Shown here piece after piece: positions 23,708 to 31,219 of a stretch of 31,219 nucleotides of DNA. Numbering within the stretch: position 1 is the stretch's first letter; every line of letters begins with the position of its first letter. Made by a program: the position numbers and the translations under genes. This stretch comes from Bacillota bacterium. Its GTDB lineage: Bacteria > Bacillota > Clostridia > Tissierellales > Sedimentibacteraceae. The notes under the pieces are model-generated. The model did not search any database. It had not been told where the DNA came from and saw only the letters and a list, made by a program, of their open reading frames with translations. Where the stretch lies: assembly GCA_023416855.1 (NCBI GenBank), contig JAEZGU010000104.1, positions 1-31,219 of the forward strand, given 5' to 3'.

Positions 23708-24150
23708 AAGTAATTTTATTGGAAGATGTGAAAAATGTTGGGAAAAAAGGTCAATTAATCAATGCGAAAGATGGATATGCAAAGAACTTTTTATTTCCTA
23801 AAAATTTAGCTATAGAAGCAACACCTGTTAATTTAAAAAATTTAGAAAATGCTAAAAAACAACAGGAAGCAAAAGATAAAGAAATATTGGATGAAGCAAA
23901 AAGGCTTGAAGAGGAATTAACTAAAATTACTGTGGTTATGAAGGGTAAGGCAGGCGAAAACGGTAAGCTTTTTGGAGCTGTTACAACAAAAGAAATAGCA
24001 GAAGCTCTTGAAAAGGATCATAACATAAGTATAGATAAAAAGAAATTTGACTTAGCTGAGCCTATAAAATCTGTTGGAGAATATTCCGTAAAAATAAAGC
24101 TACATTCAATGGTAAATGCAAATTTAAAAGTAATAGTAACTGAAAAATAA
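23704..24150 (+). CDS. rplI: Ribosomal protein bL9
   Basis: 148 residues. The N-terminal domain carries the L9 signature (VKNVGKKGQLINAKDGYAKN split over residues 9-28, then FLFPKNLAIEAT), and the long linking helix and C-terminal domain are complete. It sits at the base of the L1 stalk in the large subunit. The start overlaps gdpP by four bases, a coupled arrangement shared with Bacillus. Confidence 0.97.
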   Translation: MKVILLEDVKNVGKKGQLINAKDGYAKNFLFPKNLAIEATPVNLKNLENAKKQQEAKDKEILDEAKRLEEELTKITVVMKGKAGENGKLFGAVTTKEIAEALEKDHNISIDKKKFDLAEPIKSVGEYSVKIKLHSMVNANLKVIVTEK

Positions 24151-24159
24151 GAGGATATT

Positions 24160-25491
24160 ATGGCTGATTTGATTAACTTGGGAAAAGTACCGCCACATAA
24201 TGCAGAGGCAGAACAAAGAGTTCTTGCCTCAGCTTTGATTGATCATGTTGCTGTTGAGAAAGTCATCAATTTATTAAATGCTGAAGATTTTTATTTTGAA
24301 GCAAACAGAGAGATTTATGACTGTATTAAACAGGTACACATGCAAAATGTTCCTGTGGATGCTCTGACTGTTACAGAGGAGTTGAACAAAAGGGGCAAAA
24401 TTGACTATATTGGTGGTTTTGAATATTTAGCAAATTTAACTGAAAATATTATAACTTCAAAAAATGTTGAAGCATATTGCAATATTATCAGGGAAAAATC
24501 AACTTTGAGAAAATTGATTAGTGCATCTAATGAAATTATCGAGAAAAGTTATAAAGAAAATGACGAAGTTCAAAGAATTATTGAGCTTGCTGAATCAAGA
24601 ATATTTGCTATATCCCAGAACAGAAGTGTTAATTCCTTTACAGAAATCAAGGATGTTTTAATGGATGTTTTCAACCGGTTAGAGGAAAGAGCCTTGAACA
24701 AGGGTGGGTTAACCGGATTGACTACAGGTTATGATGATTTAGACAGAATGACATCAGGTTTACAAAAATCTGATTTAATACTACTTGCTGCGAGACCATC
24801 AATGGGTAAGACTGCTCTTGCACTAAACATTGCAATGAATTCTGTAAAGACAGGGGCATCAGTTGCTTTATTTTCTCTGGAAATGTCTAAGGAACAATAT
24901 GTCCAAAGGATTATTAGTATGGAATCAATGGTTGACAGTTCTAAGCTTAGAACGGGTAATCTTGATGATGATGATTGGACAAGGTTAATTTCTGTAATGA
25001 GCACAATTTCTAACTACAAAGTTTTTATAGATGATACTGCAGCAATTTCATTATTTGAAGTTATGTCTAAATGCAGAAGACTTAAAATAGAACAAGGCTT
25101 GGATTTAATAGTAATAGACTATTTACAATTAATGTCAGATGGGACAAACTCTTCAAATAGACAACAGGAAATATCAAATATTTCACGTGGTTTAAAGGCA
25201 CTTGCAAGAGAAATGGATTGTCCTGTAATGGCATTATCTCAGCTTTCCAGAGCTCCTGAACTTCGTAATGACCATAGACCTATTATGTCTGACTTAAGAG
25301 AGTCCGGAGCCATAGAGCAGGATGCGGATGTTGTTCTGATGCTTTACAGAGATGAATACTATCATAAAGAAGAATCAGAGAAAAAAGGTATAACCGATGT
25401 AATTATTGCAAAACAAAGAAATGGCCCTGTTGGAACCGTTGAGCTTGCATGGATTGGTCAGTTTACAAAATTCGGAAATATACAGAGATGA
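24160..25491 (+). CDS. dnaB: Replicative DNA helicase
   Basis: 443 residues. The N-terminal domain (PPHNAEAEQRVLASAL) and the RecA-type ATPase domain are complete: Walker A ARPSMGKTA near 211, Walker B LIVIDYLQLM near 322, and the later motif LSQLSRAPE. It unwinds DNA at the fork as a hexamer. It lies 9 bases after rplI, the conserved order of this group, and ends directly before a terminator. No intein interrupts it. Confidence 0.96.
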   Translation: MADLINLGKVPPHNAEAEQRVLASALIDHVAVEKVINLLNAEDFYFEANREIYDCIKQVHMQNVPVDALTVTEELNKRGKIDYIGGFEYLANLTENIITSKNVEAYCNIIREKSTLRKLISASNEIIEKSYKENDEVQRIIELAESRIFAISQNRSVNSFTEIKDVLMDVFNRLEERALNKGGLTGLTTGYDDLDRMTSGLQKSDLILLAARPSMGKTALALNIAMNSVKTGASVALFSLEMSKEQYVQRIISMESMVDSSKLRTGNLDDDDWTRLISVMSTISNYKVFIDDTAAISLFEVMSKCRRLKIEQGLDLIVIDYLQLMSDGTNSSNRQQEISNISRGLKALAREMDCPVMALSQLSRAPELRNDHRPIMSDLRESGAIEQDADVVLMLYRDEYYHKEESEKKGITDVIIAKQRNGPVGTVELAWIGQFTKFGNIQR

Positions 25492-25492
25492 T

Positions 25493-25518
25493 AAAAGAGC
25501 GCAAAATGCGCTCTTTTT
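25493..25518 (+). terminator. Terminator after dnaB
   Basis: An 11-bp perfect stem (AAAAGAGCGCA with TGCGCTCTTTT) with an AAA loop and T-run. It can also work for the convergent SPOCS gene, since the minus strand has the same form. Confidence 0.9.
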
Positions 25519-25535
25519 AAATACTAATCAATTGA

Positions 25536-27083
25536 TTACACCATTCTTGCTACTATTATTTTTGTGCCCGGCGTCAATACATTATCTTCCGGTAATTTGT
25601 TTATTTCCTTCAGATAATTAATAGATAGGTTATAGTTTTTAGCAATATCCCAAATGCTTTCACCCGGTTGAACAACTCTGAATACTAAGCTTGGCATTTT
25701 GCTTCTGTCAATAGGTTCTGCTTCTGCTATATTGCTGATAACTGTAATTTCGTCATTGTTGCTTAATTTCATGCATACATTGATATCGCAGTTAACAATT
25801 ACTGAGTTGCTTCCTTTTCTATAAGCTCCTGATTTAGTAATAGTTATGTTAGAATCAATATTCGATTTGGCATCATCTTCCTTTAGATCAAAGCTAACTG
25901 TAAATGGTAAAGAAGCATATGCCTTATCAATTTTATTGATGTCACCGTTCAGATATAATACATTCATATCCATGAAGCCATCAATAATATATTTATTGTC
26001 AAGTATTCTTTTTTCAGAAATTTTAGGGCTTATATCAACTGTGTAAATATCCTTAACTGTTCCTGTTACAACATCAAAACTATTATCATATTTTACTGTT
26101 TTATTTATTATGTCTGATATATTTGTTAAGTTAACTTTGTCAGATTCCATATCAAGCATATATTCTGTTGAGTAGCAATCTGTAATTATGTTTTTCTCGA
26201 TGGTATCATATAAAGTTGCATTAATATTAAATGATAGGTCAAATTCAATCAATTTCAACTCATTGTCATAATTTTCAGCAACCTTGTATGTCATATTGTT
26301 TAGATTAGCACTGATTTCTCTTAACATATCATCGCTTAAATTCCGTGCTTCTATGTAATGAGTGAATGGAAATTCTTCAGAAACATATCCTGTTGAATTA
26401 AGATTGTTGTTTTCTGCATATAAAAATGCAACTTTACATATACCTTCAACAAGCATTTTGTCATCTAATATATCAATGTTAGTGATATATACTTCTGAAT
26501 CAGCCTTTAGAACTTTAGCAATTTCATCTGAACCTTTATTAAGCTCTACTGCATCATTTATATTAACTTCCTCTATTAATGAATTAACTTCATCAGTGTA
26601 TCTTACATTTCTTGTTTTTGCTTGAAAGCTGCCATCTGACTCTAAATTGGACACAAATGTCACATTGTGATTTTTTGTTAGTTCGGTATCTAATATAATA
26701 ACAGCTTTTATAGAATATGCTCTTTCTGCGGAAGAATCGGAATCAATATAGTCTATATATGTGTCTACTCTTGCATTCATTCCTTCTGCAGCTTCCGGCA
26801 ACACAATTTCTTCAGAAAAAGGAATTGTGTCTGTTATTGAATGTACTAATACTTCTTCATCATTTGAACGATAAATTATGTTGTAAACAACTTCTCCATT
26901 TACAGTAACAGAACCGTTATTTACATCAGCTCCTTTCACCCTAACTTTGGCCTCCATAGATACAATTTTTTCTATATTTGGAGCACTATCAGGGATTGTA
27001 AATTCATTTTCCAACAGAACTTCAGTTGAATTTGAATTAATAAACTCATTAATATTAAAAGTATCGCTAATTAATTTATACAA
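25536..27083 (-). CDS. SPOCS (DUF3794) and LysM domain protein
   Basis: 515 residues. Repeated beta-rich SPOCS/DUF3794 units make up most of the length, seen in repeats of the form VxGxVxYNIIYRSNDEE (residues 60-76) and VEGICKVAFLYAENN. A LysM domain ends the protein (about 466-513: VVQPGESIWDIAKNYNLSI). Such proteins occur in endospore formers and are thought to act in spore coat or cortex attachment, as SpoVID and SafA do. There is no signal peptide, which fits assembly from the mother-cell side. The start is a TTG at 27083 with AAAGGAGG 7 bases upstream. A weak promoter (TTGTAC, 17 bases, CATATA) may lie ahead; a sporulation-sigma type could not be confirmed. Confidence 0.85.
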   Translation of the reverse strand: MYKLISDTFNINEFINSNSTEVLLENEFTIPDSAPNIEKIVSMEAKVRVKGADVNNGSVTVNGEVVYNIIYRSNDEEVLVHSITDTIPFSEEIVLPEAAEGMNARVDTYIDYIDSDSSAERAYSIKAVIILDTELTKNHNVTFVSNLESDGSFQAKTRNVRYTDEVNSLIEEVNINDAVELNKGSDEIAKVLKADSEVYITNIDILDDKMLVEGICKVAFLYAENNNLNSTGYVSEEFPFTHYIEARNLSDDMLREISANLNNMTYKVAENYDNELKLIEFDLSFNINATLYDTIEKNIITDCYSTEYMLDMESDKVNLTNISDIINKTVKYDNSFDVVTGTVKDIYTVDISPKISEKRILDNKYIIDGFMDMNVLYLNGDINKIDKAYASLPFTVSFDLKEDDAKSNIDSNITITKSGAYRKGSNSVIVNCDINVCMKLSNNDEITVISNIAEAEPIDRSKMPSLVFRVVQPGESIWDIAKNYNLSINYLKEINKLPEDNVLTPGTKIIVARMV

Positions 27084-27238
27084 AATAAATCCTCCTTTAA
27101 GTTAATACAGTTAGAATCAGCATTCTTTTATAAATGTATATGCATAATAAATTTCAATAGTACAACGTATATGTAAATTTTTTTAAAAAATCATTGACCT
27201 TTTGCTTTAGATAATATAGAATTGTTTAGTAAATACTT

Positions 27239-27267
27239 TTGAAGAATTCTGTAAAATTATATACAAT
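27239..27267 (+). promoter_or_regulatory. Probable promoter of pyrG
   Basis: TTGAAG at 27239-27244, 17 bases, TACAAT at 27262-27267. Transcription would start near 27274, just ahead of the leader hairpin, giving a leader of about 155 bases. Confidence 0.55.
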
Positions 27268-27289
27268 AATATATTATTTTTTAGCAAAT

Positions 27290-27331
27290 AAAAGAGCCAA
27301 AAAAAAAACCCCTTTTTTGTCTCTCTTTTTT
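27290..27331 (+). terminator. Leader hairpin with T-run ahead of pyrG (probable attenuator)
   Basis: CAAAAAA (27298-27304) pairs with TTTTTTG (27313-27319) and AAAAGAG (27290-27296) with CTCTTTT (27323-27329), with a small bulge between and a T-run to 27331. The upstream gene points the other way, so no rightward transcript needs ending here except pyrG's own. Confidence 0.6.
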
Positions 27332-27428
27332 ATGTTAGAGGGGAAATTTGGTATAAATAGATAATGAATTTAAATTAATTATAAATCTAAAAATTGGAAT
27401 AATACAAAGAGATACGCAGGAGGAAAAA

Positions 27429-29036
27429 ATGCCAAAATACATTTTTATAACGGGAGGAGTAGTTTCTTCATTAGGAAAAGGGATTACAGCAGCATCATTA
27501 GGAAGATTACTTAAAGCAAGAGGATTGAAGGTTACTTTACAAAAATTTGACCCTTATTTAAACGTGGATCCGGGAACAATGAGCCCCTATCAACATGGTG
27601 AAGTTTATGTGACTGATGATGGTGCAGAAACCGACTTAGACTTAGGGCATTATGAAAGAATCGTTGATATAGATTTGACCAAATATAGTAGTATTACTTC
27701 GGGAAAAATTTATTGGTCTGTTTTAAATAAGGAAAGAAAAGGAGATTACCTTGGTGGAACAGTACAGGTAATACCTCATATTACTAATGAAATTAAATGT
27801 ATGCTCAAAAGAGTATCCAATGTAAATGACGTAGACGTAGTAATTACTGAAATTGGTGGTACTGTTGGTGATATAGAAAGCTTACCATTTTTGGAAGCAA
27901 TCAGACAAATTCGTTATGAAGTTGGTAGAGAAAATGTGATGTACATTCATGTAACTTTATTACCATACTTATCAAAAGCAGGTGAACTTAAAACTAAACC
28001 AACTCAACACAGTGTAAAAGAATTATTAAGCATAGGAATTCAGCCTAATGTTCTTGTTTGCAGAACTGAAAAAGAAATAACTATGGATTTAAAATCAAAG
28101 ATTGCATTGTTCTGTAATGTTGAAAGTCAAAATGTAATTCAAAATACTGATGCAGACTCACTATATGACATACCTTTATTGTTAGAGGAAGAAGGTTTAG
28201 CAAAAATAGTATGTGATTATTTCAAATTAAATTGCAAGGAACCGGATTTAGTTGAGTGGAATGATATGGTTAAACGCTCAAAGACACATGATCATCATGT
28301 AAAAATTGCTTTAGTAGGAAAATATGTTGAGCTTAAAGATGCGTATCTATCAGTGTATGAAGCATTGAAACATGCAGGCATAGATAATTTAGCAGATGTA
28401 GATGTTTCTTGGATACATTCAGAAGAAGTTAACGAAGGAAATTACAAAGAAATATTACAAGGGCACGATGGTATATTAGTACCTGGTGGATTTGGTGATA
28501 GAGGAATAGAAGGTAAAATTTTAGCTTCAAGATATGCAAGAGTAAACAATATACCATTTTTAGGTATTTGTCTCGGAATGCAAATGGCGGTAATTGATTT
28601 TGCTCGAGGAGTGTTAAACTATAAAGATGCTCACAGCTCAGAATTCAATTTAGAAACTGAACATCCTGTAATTGATTTAATGAATGAGCAAAAGGAAGTA
28701 GAAAATAAAGGCGGCACTATGAGATTAGGAAGCTATCCATGTAAGTTAGTAGATGGTACTAAGGCAAAAGAAGCCTATGAAGGTGCTGATATGATTAACG
28801 AAAGACATAGACATAGATATGAATTTAATAATGACTTTAGACAGGTTTGCATGGAAAACGGATTAATTATTTCCGGTGTTTCACCTGATAACAAATTGGT
28901 TGAGATTGTTGAATTAAAAGATCATCCTTGGTTTGTAGCTGCTCAGTTCCATCCGGAATTTAAATCAAGACCAACAAGAAGTCACCCATTATTTAAAAAC
29001 TTTATCAAAGCTTCAATTGAAAACAGTAAAAAATAG
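27429..29036 (+). CDS. pyrG: CTP synthase
   Basis: 535 residues, standard length; ATG with AGGAGG upstream. The amidoligase domain begins YIFITGGVVSSLGKGI, a P-loop variant, and includes PYLNVDPGTMSPYQHGEVYV (split near residues 42-61). The glutaminase domain has the nucleophile Cys381 in GICLGMQ and the catalytic H508 and E510 in FHPEF. It makes CTP from UTP, ATP and glutamine. A leader hairpin upstream suggests attenuation. A terminator follows the stop. Confidence 0.97.
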   Translation: MPKYIFITGGVVSSLGKGITAASLGRLLKARGLKVTLQKFDPYLNVDPGTMSPYQHGEVYVTDDGAETDLDLGHYERIVDIDLTKYSSITSGKIYWSVLNKERKGDYLGGTVQVIPHITNEIKCMLKRVSNVNDVDVVITEIGGTVGDIESLPFLEAIRQIRYEVGRENVMYIHVTLLPYLSKAGELKTKPTQHSVKELLSIGIQPNVLVCRTEKEITMDLKSKIALFCNVESQNVIQNTDADSLYDIPLLLEEEGLAKIVCDYFKLNCKEPDLVEWNDMVKRSKTHDHHVKIALVGKYVELKDAYLSVYEALKHAGIDNLADVDVSWIHSEEVNEGNYKEILQGHDGILVPGGFGDRGIEGKILASRYARVNNIPFLGICLGMQMAVIDFARGVLNYKDAHSSEFNLETEHPVIDLMNEQKEVENKGGTMRLGSYPCKLVDGTKAKEAYEGADMINERHRHRYEFNNDFRQVCMENGLIISGVSPDNKLVEIVELKDHPWFVAAQFHPEFKSRPTRSHPLFKNFIKASIENSKK

Positions 29037-29042
29037 TATATT

Positions 29043-29080
29043 AAAAGCTCTATTAACTAACAGTCAATAGAGCTTTTGTT
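29043..29080 (+). terminator. Terminator after pyrG
   Basis: A 12-bp perfect stem (AAAAGCTCTATT with AATAGAGCTTTT) with an 11-base loop. The right-hand arm lies in the last codons of the convergent gene, so the sequence is used by both strands. Confidence 0.82.
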
Positions 29081-30232
29081 TCGTTTAATTGTTGACTTTA
29101 TAATTCCGCTGTAAATGCTCAGTATCATCATGATTTGTGGCGTAAGCGCAACCGAATCTGCTAATCCGTGTATTAACGTCATTATTAGTATAGTAATCGG
29201 TGCTAATAAATGTTTTTGATTTTCTGTAAACTCATCATTAAAGTATTTAAATATACTGATTAAATAATATGTAAATATTGCAAATCCCAATATACCTGTT
29301 TCGGTAAATATCTGTAAGTACATGCTATGGTTGTGCTCAATATTTATGCTTACTGAATTTGTATAGTCTCCTATATGCATAAACAAAGTTCCAAAACCAA
29401 TTCCTGATATGAAGTTATCTCTTATTATTTCAATTGATGCTTTCCAAATTTGAAATCTGTATATTAACGAACTGTCATTTATGGCTTTTGTAGGATCGAT
29501 ACGCCCTGATCCTAACAATAAGTCTGAGCTAAATATTATAACAGCTACTATTAGAGCATATTTAAAATATTTTTTGTTTATAAAGCCTGCAATTATTAAA
29601 GTTATTATTAATGAAATCCAAGCTGTTCTTGAAAAAGTCAATACCAAGCATATAATAGCACTAAAAAACACAGACCATTCTAAATTTAGTTTTCTTATAT
29701 TTAATGATTCACATGCCAATAGAATTATAAAATTTAAATAGAACCCAAAAACATTGGGATTGAAAAAAGTGGAATAAATCCTTTTATTTAAATTATACTC
29801 TGTTGTATCAATCCATTTAGCAGGTATTATGAAGTTCGGATTAATAAATTGAAAGATGCCATATAAAAAAACTAATAGTGATATTATATATAAGTATTTT
29901 TTAACTTTTGATAAATCCTTTAATGGAAAATAAGTACTAAAAATGTTAAAGGAATGAGCGCATAGCATAATTAACATTCCAAAAAACACGGAAATTATTT
30001 TATACTCTGAAGATATTAAACCAATTGCAATATATGCATATAATAAAGTAGTTGGTAAGTTTAATTTTCTTTTCAAACTGTTTTTAACAGATACTTTAAT
30101 TAATATAGCTGCTGCTATAACATAAGCAGCAGGAATAAATAAAATTGACATTATTAATAATAAAAGTGGCAATTTATTGGAGTTAATATCTTCTAATTCT
30201 GATGATTGCTTGCCGATTATTTCATAATTCAT
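29057..30232 (-). CDS. O-antigen ligase/polymerase-like membrane protein (Wzy_C family)
   Basis: 391 residues with about ten to twelve membrane spans. The Wzy_C pattern is clear: LVLTFSRTAWISLI near 197, then the outer loop SSLIYRFQIWKASIEII…GIGFGTLF and NIEHNHSMYLQIFTETGILG near 300. This family joins or polymerises glycans on the outer face of the membrane. In a Gram-positive-type cell the product would be a cell-wall or exported polysaccharide. The ATG at 30232 has AGAGGA upstream and is 20 bases after the DMT exporter, so they form an operon. No glycosyltransferases are next to it in the window. Confidence 0.82.
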   Translation of the reverse strand: MNYEIIGKQSSELEDINSNKLPLLLLIMSILFIPAAYVIAAAILIKVSVKNSLKRKLNLPTTLLYAYIAIGLISSEYKIISVFFGMLIMLCAHSFNIFSTYFPLKDLSKVKKYLYIISLLVFLYGIFQFINPNFIIPAKWIDTTEYNLNKRIYSTFFNPNVFGFYLNFIILLACESLNIRKLNLEWSVFFSAIICLVLTFSRTAWISLIITLIIAGFINKKYFKYALIVAVIIFSSDLLLGSGRIDPTKAINDSSLIYRFQIWKASIEIIRDNFISGIGFGTLFMHIGDYTNSVSINIEHNHSMYLQIFTETGILGFAIFTYYLISIFKYFNDEFTENQKHLLAPITILIMTLIHGLADSVALTPQIMMILSIYSGIIKSTIKRNKSSIDC

Positions 30233-30252
30233 TTTGTTCCTCTTATATAAAA

Positions 30253-31140
30253 TTAGTTCTTTATTTTTAAACTTTCGTTATTTTGTGTAATGAGATAGTT
30301 TAATATACCTGTAATGATTATAATACCTCCAATAAGGGTATATAAAGAAGGAATTTCATTGAAAATAAACAATGCCATCAAACTTGCAAATATTGGTTCG
30401 CTTAAGGTGGATACAGATATAAGTGTTGATGAAACATATTTAACCATGTAATTATACAATGTATGACCTAAAATGGAACAGAAGAATGCTAAGCTAATAA
30501 ACAGCATAAATTCATATGGTGGATACGGATATAAATGAGTTTTGCTTAATAAGCACATGACAAATAATACAACTGTTGATACAGAATAAACAATAAATAC
30601 ATAAGCACTTGCGCTTAAATTCTTTCTTACTATCCCTCCTATAACTAAATAACCGGCTACAAAAATAGCACCTAAAAATGCAAGAATGTTACCAAGCATC
30701 ATATTGCTTGCAGTTACGCCGGATGAACCTAAGGCAATAATAATTGTTCCTGATAGTGAAATAAAAATACTCACAATCATTTTCTTGCTTATTTTTTCTT
30801 TAATAAAAAGATAGTTTGCTAAACTAACAAATATAGGGCTGCATGAAACTAAAATGGTTGAGTTTGCAATAGTTGTTAATTTAATTGATGATATCCATGT
30901 TGCATAGTGAAGTGCAAGGAATATACCGCTTATTAAACATAACAATATACTTTTCTTATTTAACTCTGCAAAGTCATTGCGGTTTTTTATTATTAAAGGT
31001 AGCAGCATAATGCATGTAAAAAGCATCCTATAGGATGATATTACTAAAGCCGGTGCTGTTGAAAACCTAATAATTATTGATGAAAGTGAAGTAAAAAATG
31101 TTCCTACTAATACTATATACTTTGATGGTGCTTTTTCCAT
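30253..31140 (-). CDS. DMT-superfamily transporter (EamA type)
   Basis: 295 residues made of two EamA repeats of five membrane spans each; the first has FTSLSSIIIRFSTAPALVIS and the second begins near residue 150 (GAIFVAGYLVIGG). The C-terminal repeat contains STLSEPIFASLMALFIFNEIPS, a common DMT motif. The substrate cannot be read from sequence; family members export amino acids, metabolites or sugars. The ATG has AAGGTAGG upstream. It is the first gene of a two-gene operon with the ligase-like protein. Confidence 0.88.
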   Translation of the reverse strand: MEKAPSKYIVLVGTFFTSLSSIIIRFSTAPALVISSYRMLFTCIMLLPLIIKNRNDFAELNKKSILLCLISGIFLALHYATWISSIKLTTIANSTILVSCSPIFVSLANYLFIKEKISKKMIVSIFISLSGTIIIALGSSGVTASNMMLGNILAFLGAIFVAGYLVIGGIVRKNLSASAYVFIVYSVSTVVLFVMCLLSKTHLYPYPPYEFMLFISLAFFCSILGHTLYNYMVKYVSSTLISVSTLSEPIFASLMALFIFNEIPSLYTLIGGIIIITGILNYLITQNNESLKIKN

Positions 31141-31169
31141 AACAATACCTACCTTAAATTGTATAAGTC

Positions 31170-31198
31170 ATATTAGCATAAAAATGTTATTAATTCAA
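31170..31198 (-). promoter_or_regulatory. Promoter of the EamA/ligase operon
   Basis: On the minus strand: TTGAAT (31198-31193), 17 bases, then TAATAT (31175-31170) preceded by TGc, an extended -10. It is 30 bases ahead of the ATG. Confidence 0.75.
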
Positions 31199-31219
31199 TG
31201 GATAGGAACAAAAAGAATA

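Larger units (their letters stand above)
27084..27428. other. Divergent intergenic region SPOCS gene / pyrG
   Basis: 345 bases, very AT-rich. It contains the pyrG promoter and leader hairpin, listed separately. I see no small gene. Confidence 0.65.

Noticed and set aside
27290..27331. Terminator for an unseen small gene in the pyrG upstream region
   Set aside because: There is no rightward gene or ribosome site between the start of the SPOCS gene and the hairpin; a leader attenuator explains it better.

Overview
The window is AT-rich DNA from a spore-forming, low-GC Firmicute. The spore-type genes are yyaC/DUF1256 and a SPOCS/DUF3794–LysM protein. The block DUF2232–gdpP–rplI–dnaB matches the order in Bacillus and Clostridia, and strong Shine-Dalgarno sites, frequent TTG starts and T-tailed hairpin terminators fit the same group. 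A Clostridia/Tissierellia-type anaerobe is my best guess. It rests on gene content only, since there is no rRNA in the window. I see no tRNA, rRNA, CRISPR array, insertion sequence or integrase.

Layout. 1-1620: a leftward hflK-hflC pair, with hflC cut by the window edge. 1754-4912: a rightward thiamine/pyrimidine uptake operon (promoter, TPP riboswitch, hairpin terminator, thiamine-binding protein, ABC permease, NMT1-type lipoprotein, ATPase, terminator). 5076-10233: a leftward accessory cassette (XRE regulator, DNA methyltransferase, a large protein with two GHKL ATPase domains, a receiver-like protein with an unknown C-terminal region). 10441-15843: single genes, most with their own promoter or terminator (S-layer-homology protein, arginase, HD-domain protein, YczE-like membrane protein, DUF975 membrane protein, yyaC). 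15859-18557: leftward ctpA and a cysteine-desulfidase-like gene. 18901-20634: a divergent sigma-54 activator. 20644-25518: DUF2232–gdpP–rplI–dnaB. 25536-27083: leftward SPOCS–LysM gene. 27239-29080: pyrG behind a leader hairpin. 29057-31198: leftward operon of a DMT exporter and an O-antigen-ligase-like membrane protein.

The strongest candidate for an undescribed system is the 5076-10233 cassette. It looks like a phosphorelay (histidine-kinase-like half, receiver-like partner) joined to a MORC/MutL-like ATPase and a DNA methyltransferase, under an XRE regulator with a clear promoter. No recognisable nuclease is present, so the effector is either missing or lies in the unrecognised C-terminal part of the receiver protein. 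A second notable module is the cyuA-like gene and its divergent sigma-54 activator. Between them I can read a -24/-12 promoter and three copies of a TTATCA-N4-TGATAA palindrome placed like enhancer sites.

All assignments come from reading motifs and translated sequence. No database search was run, and family names are from memory.
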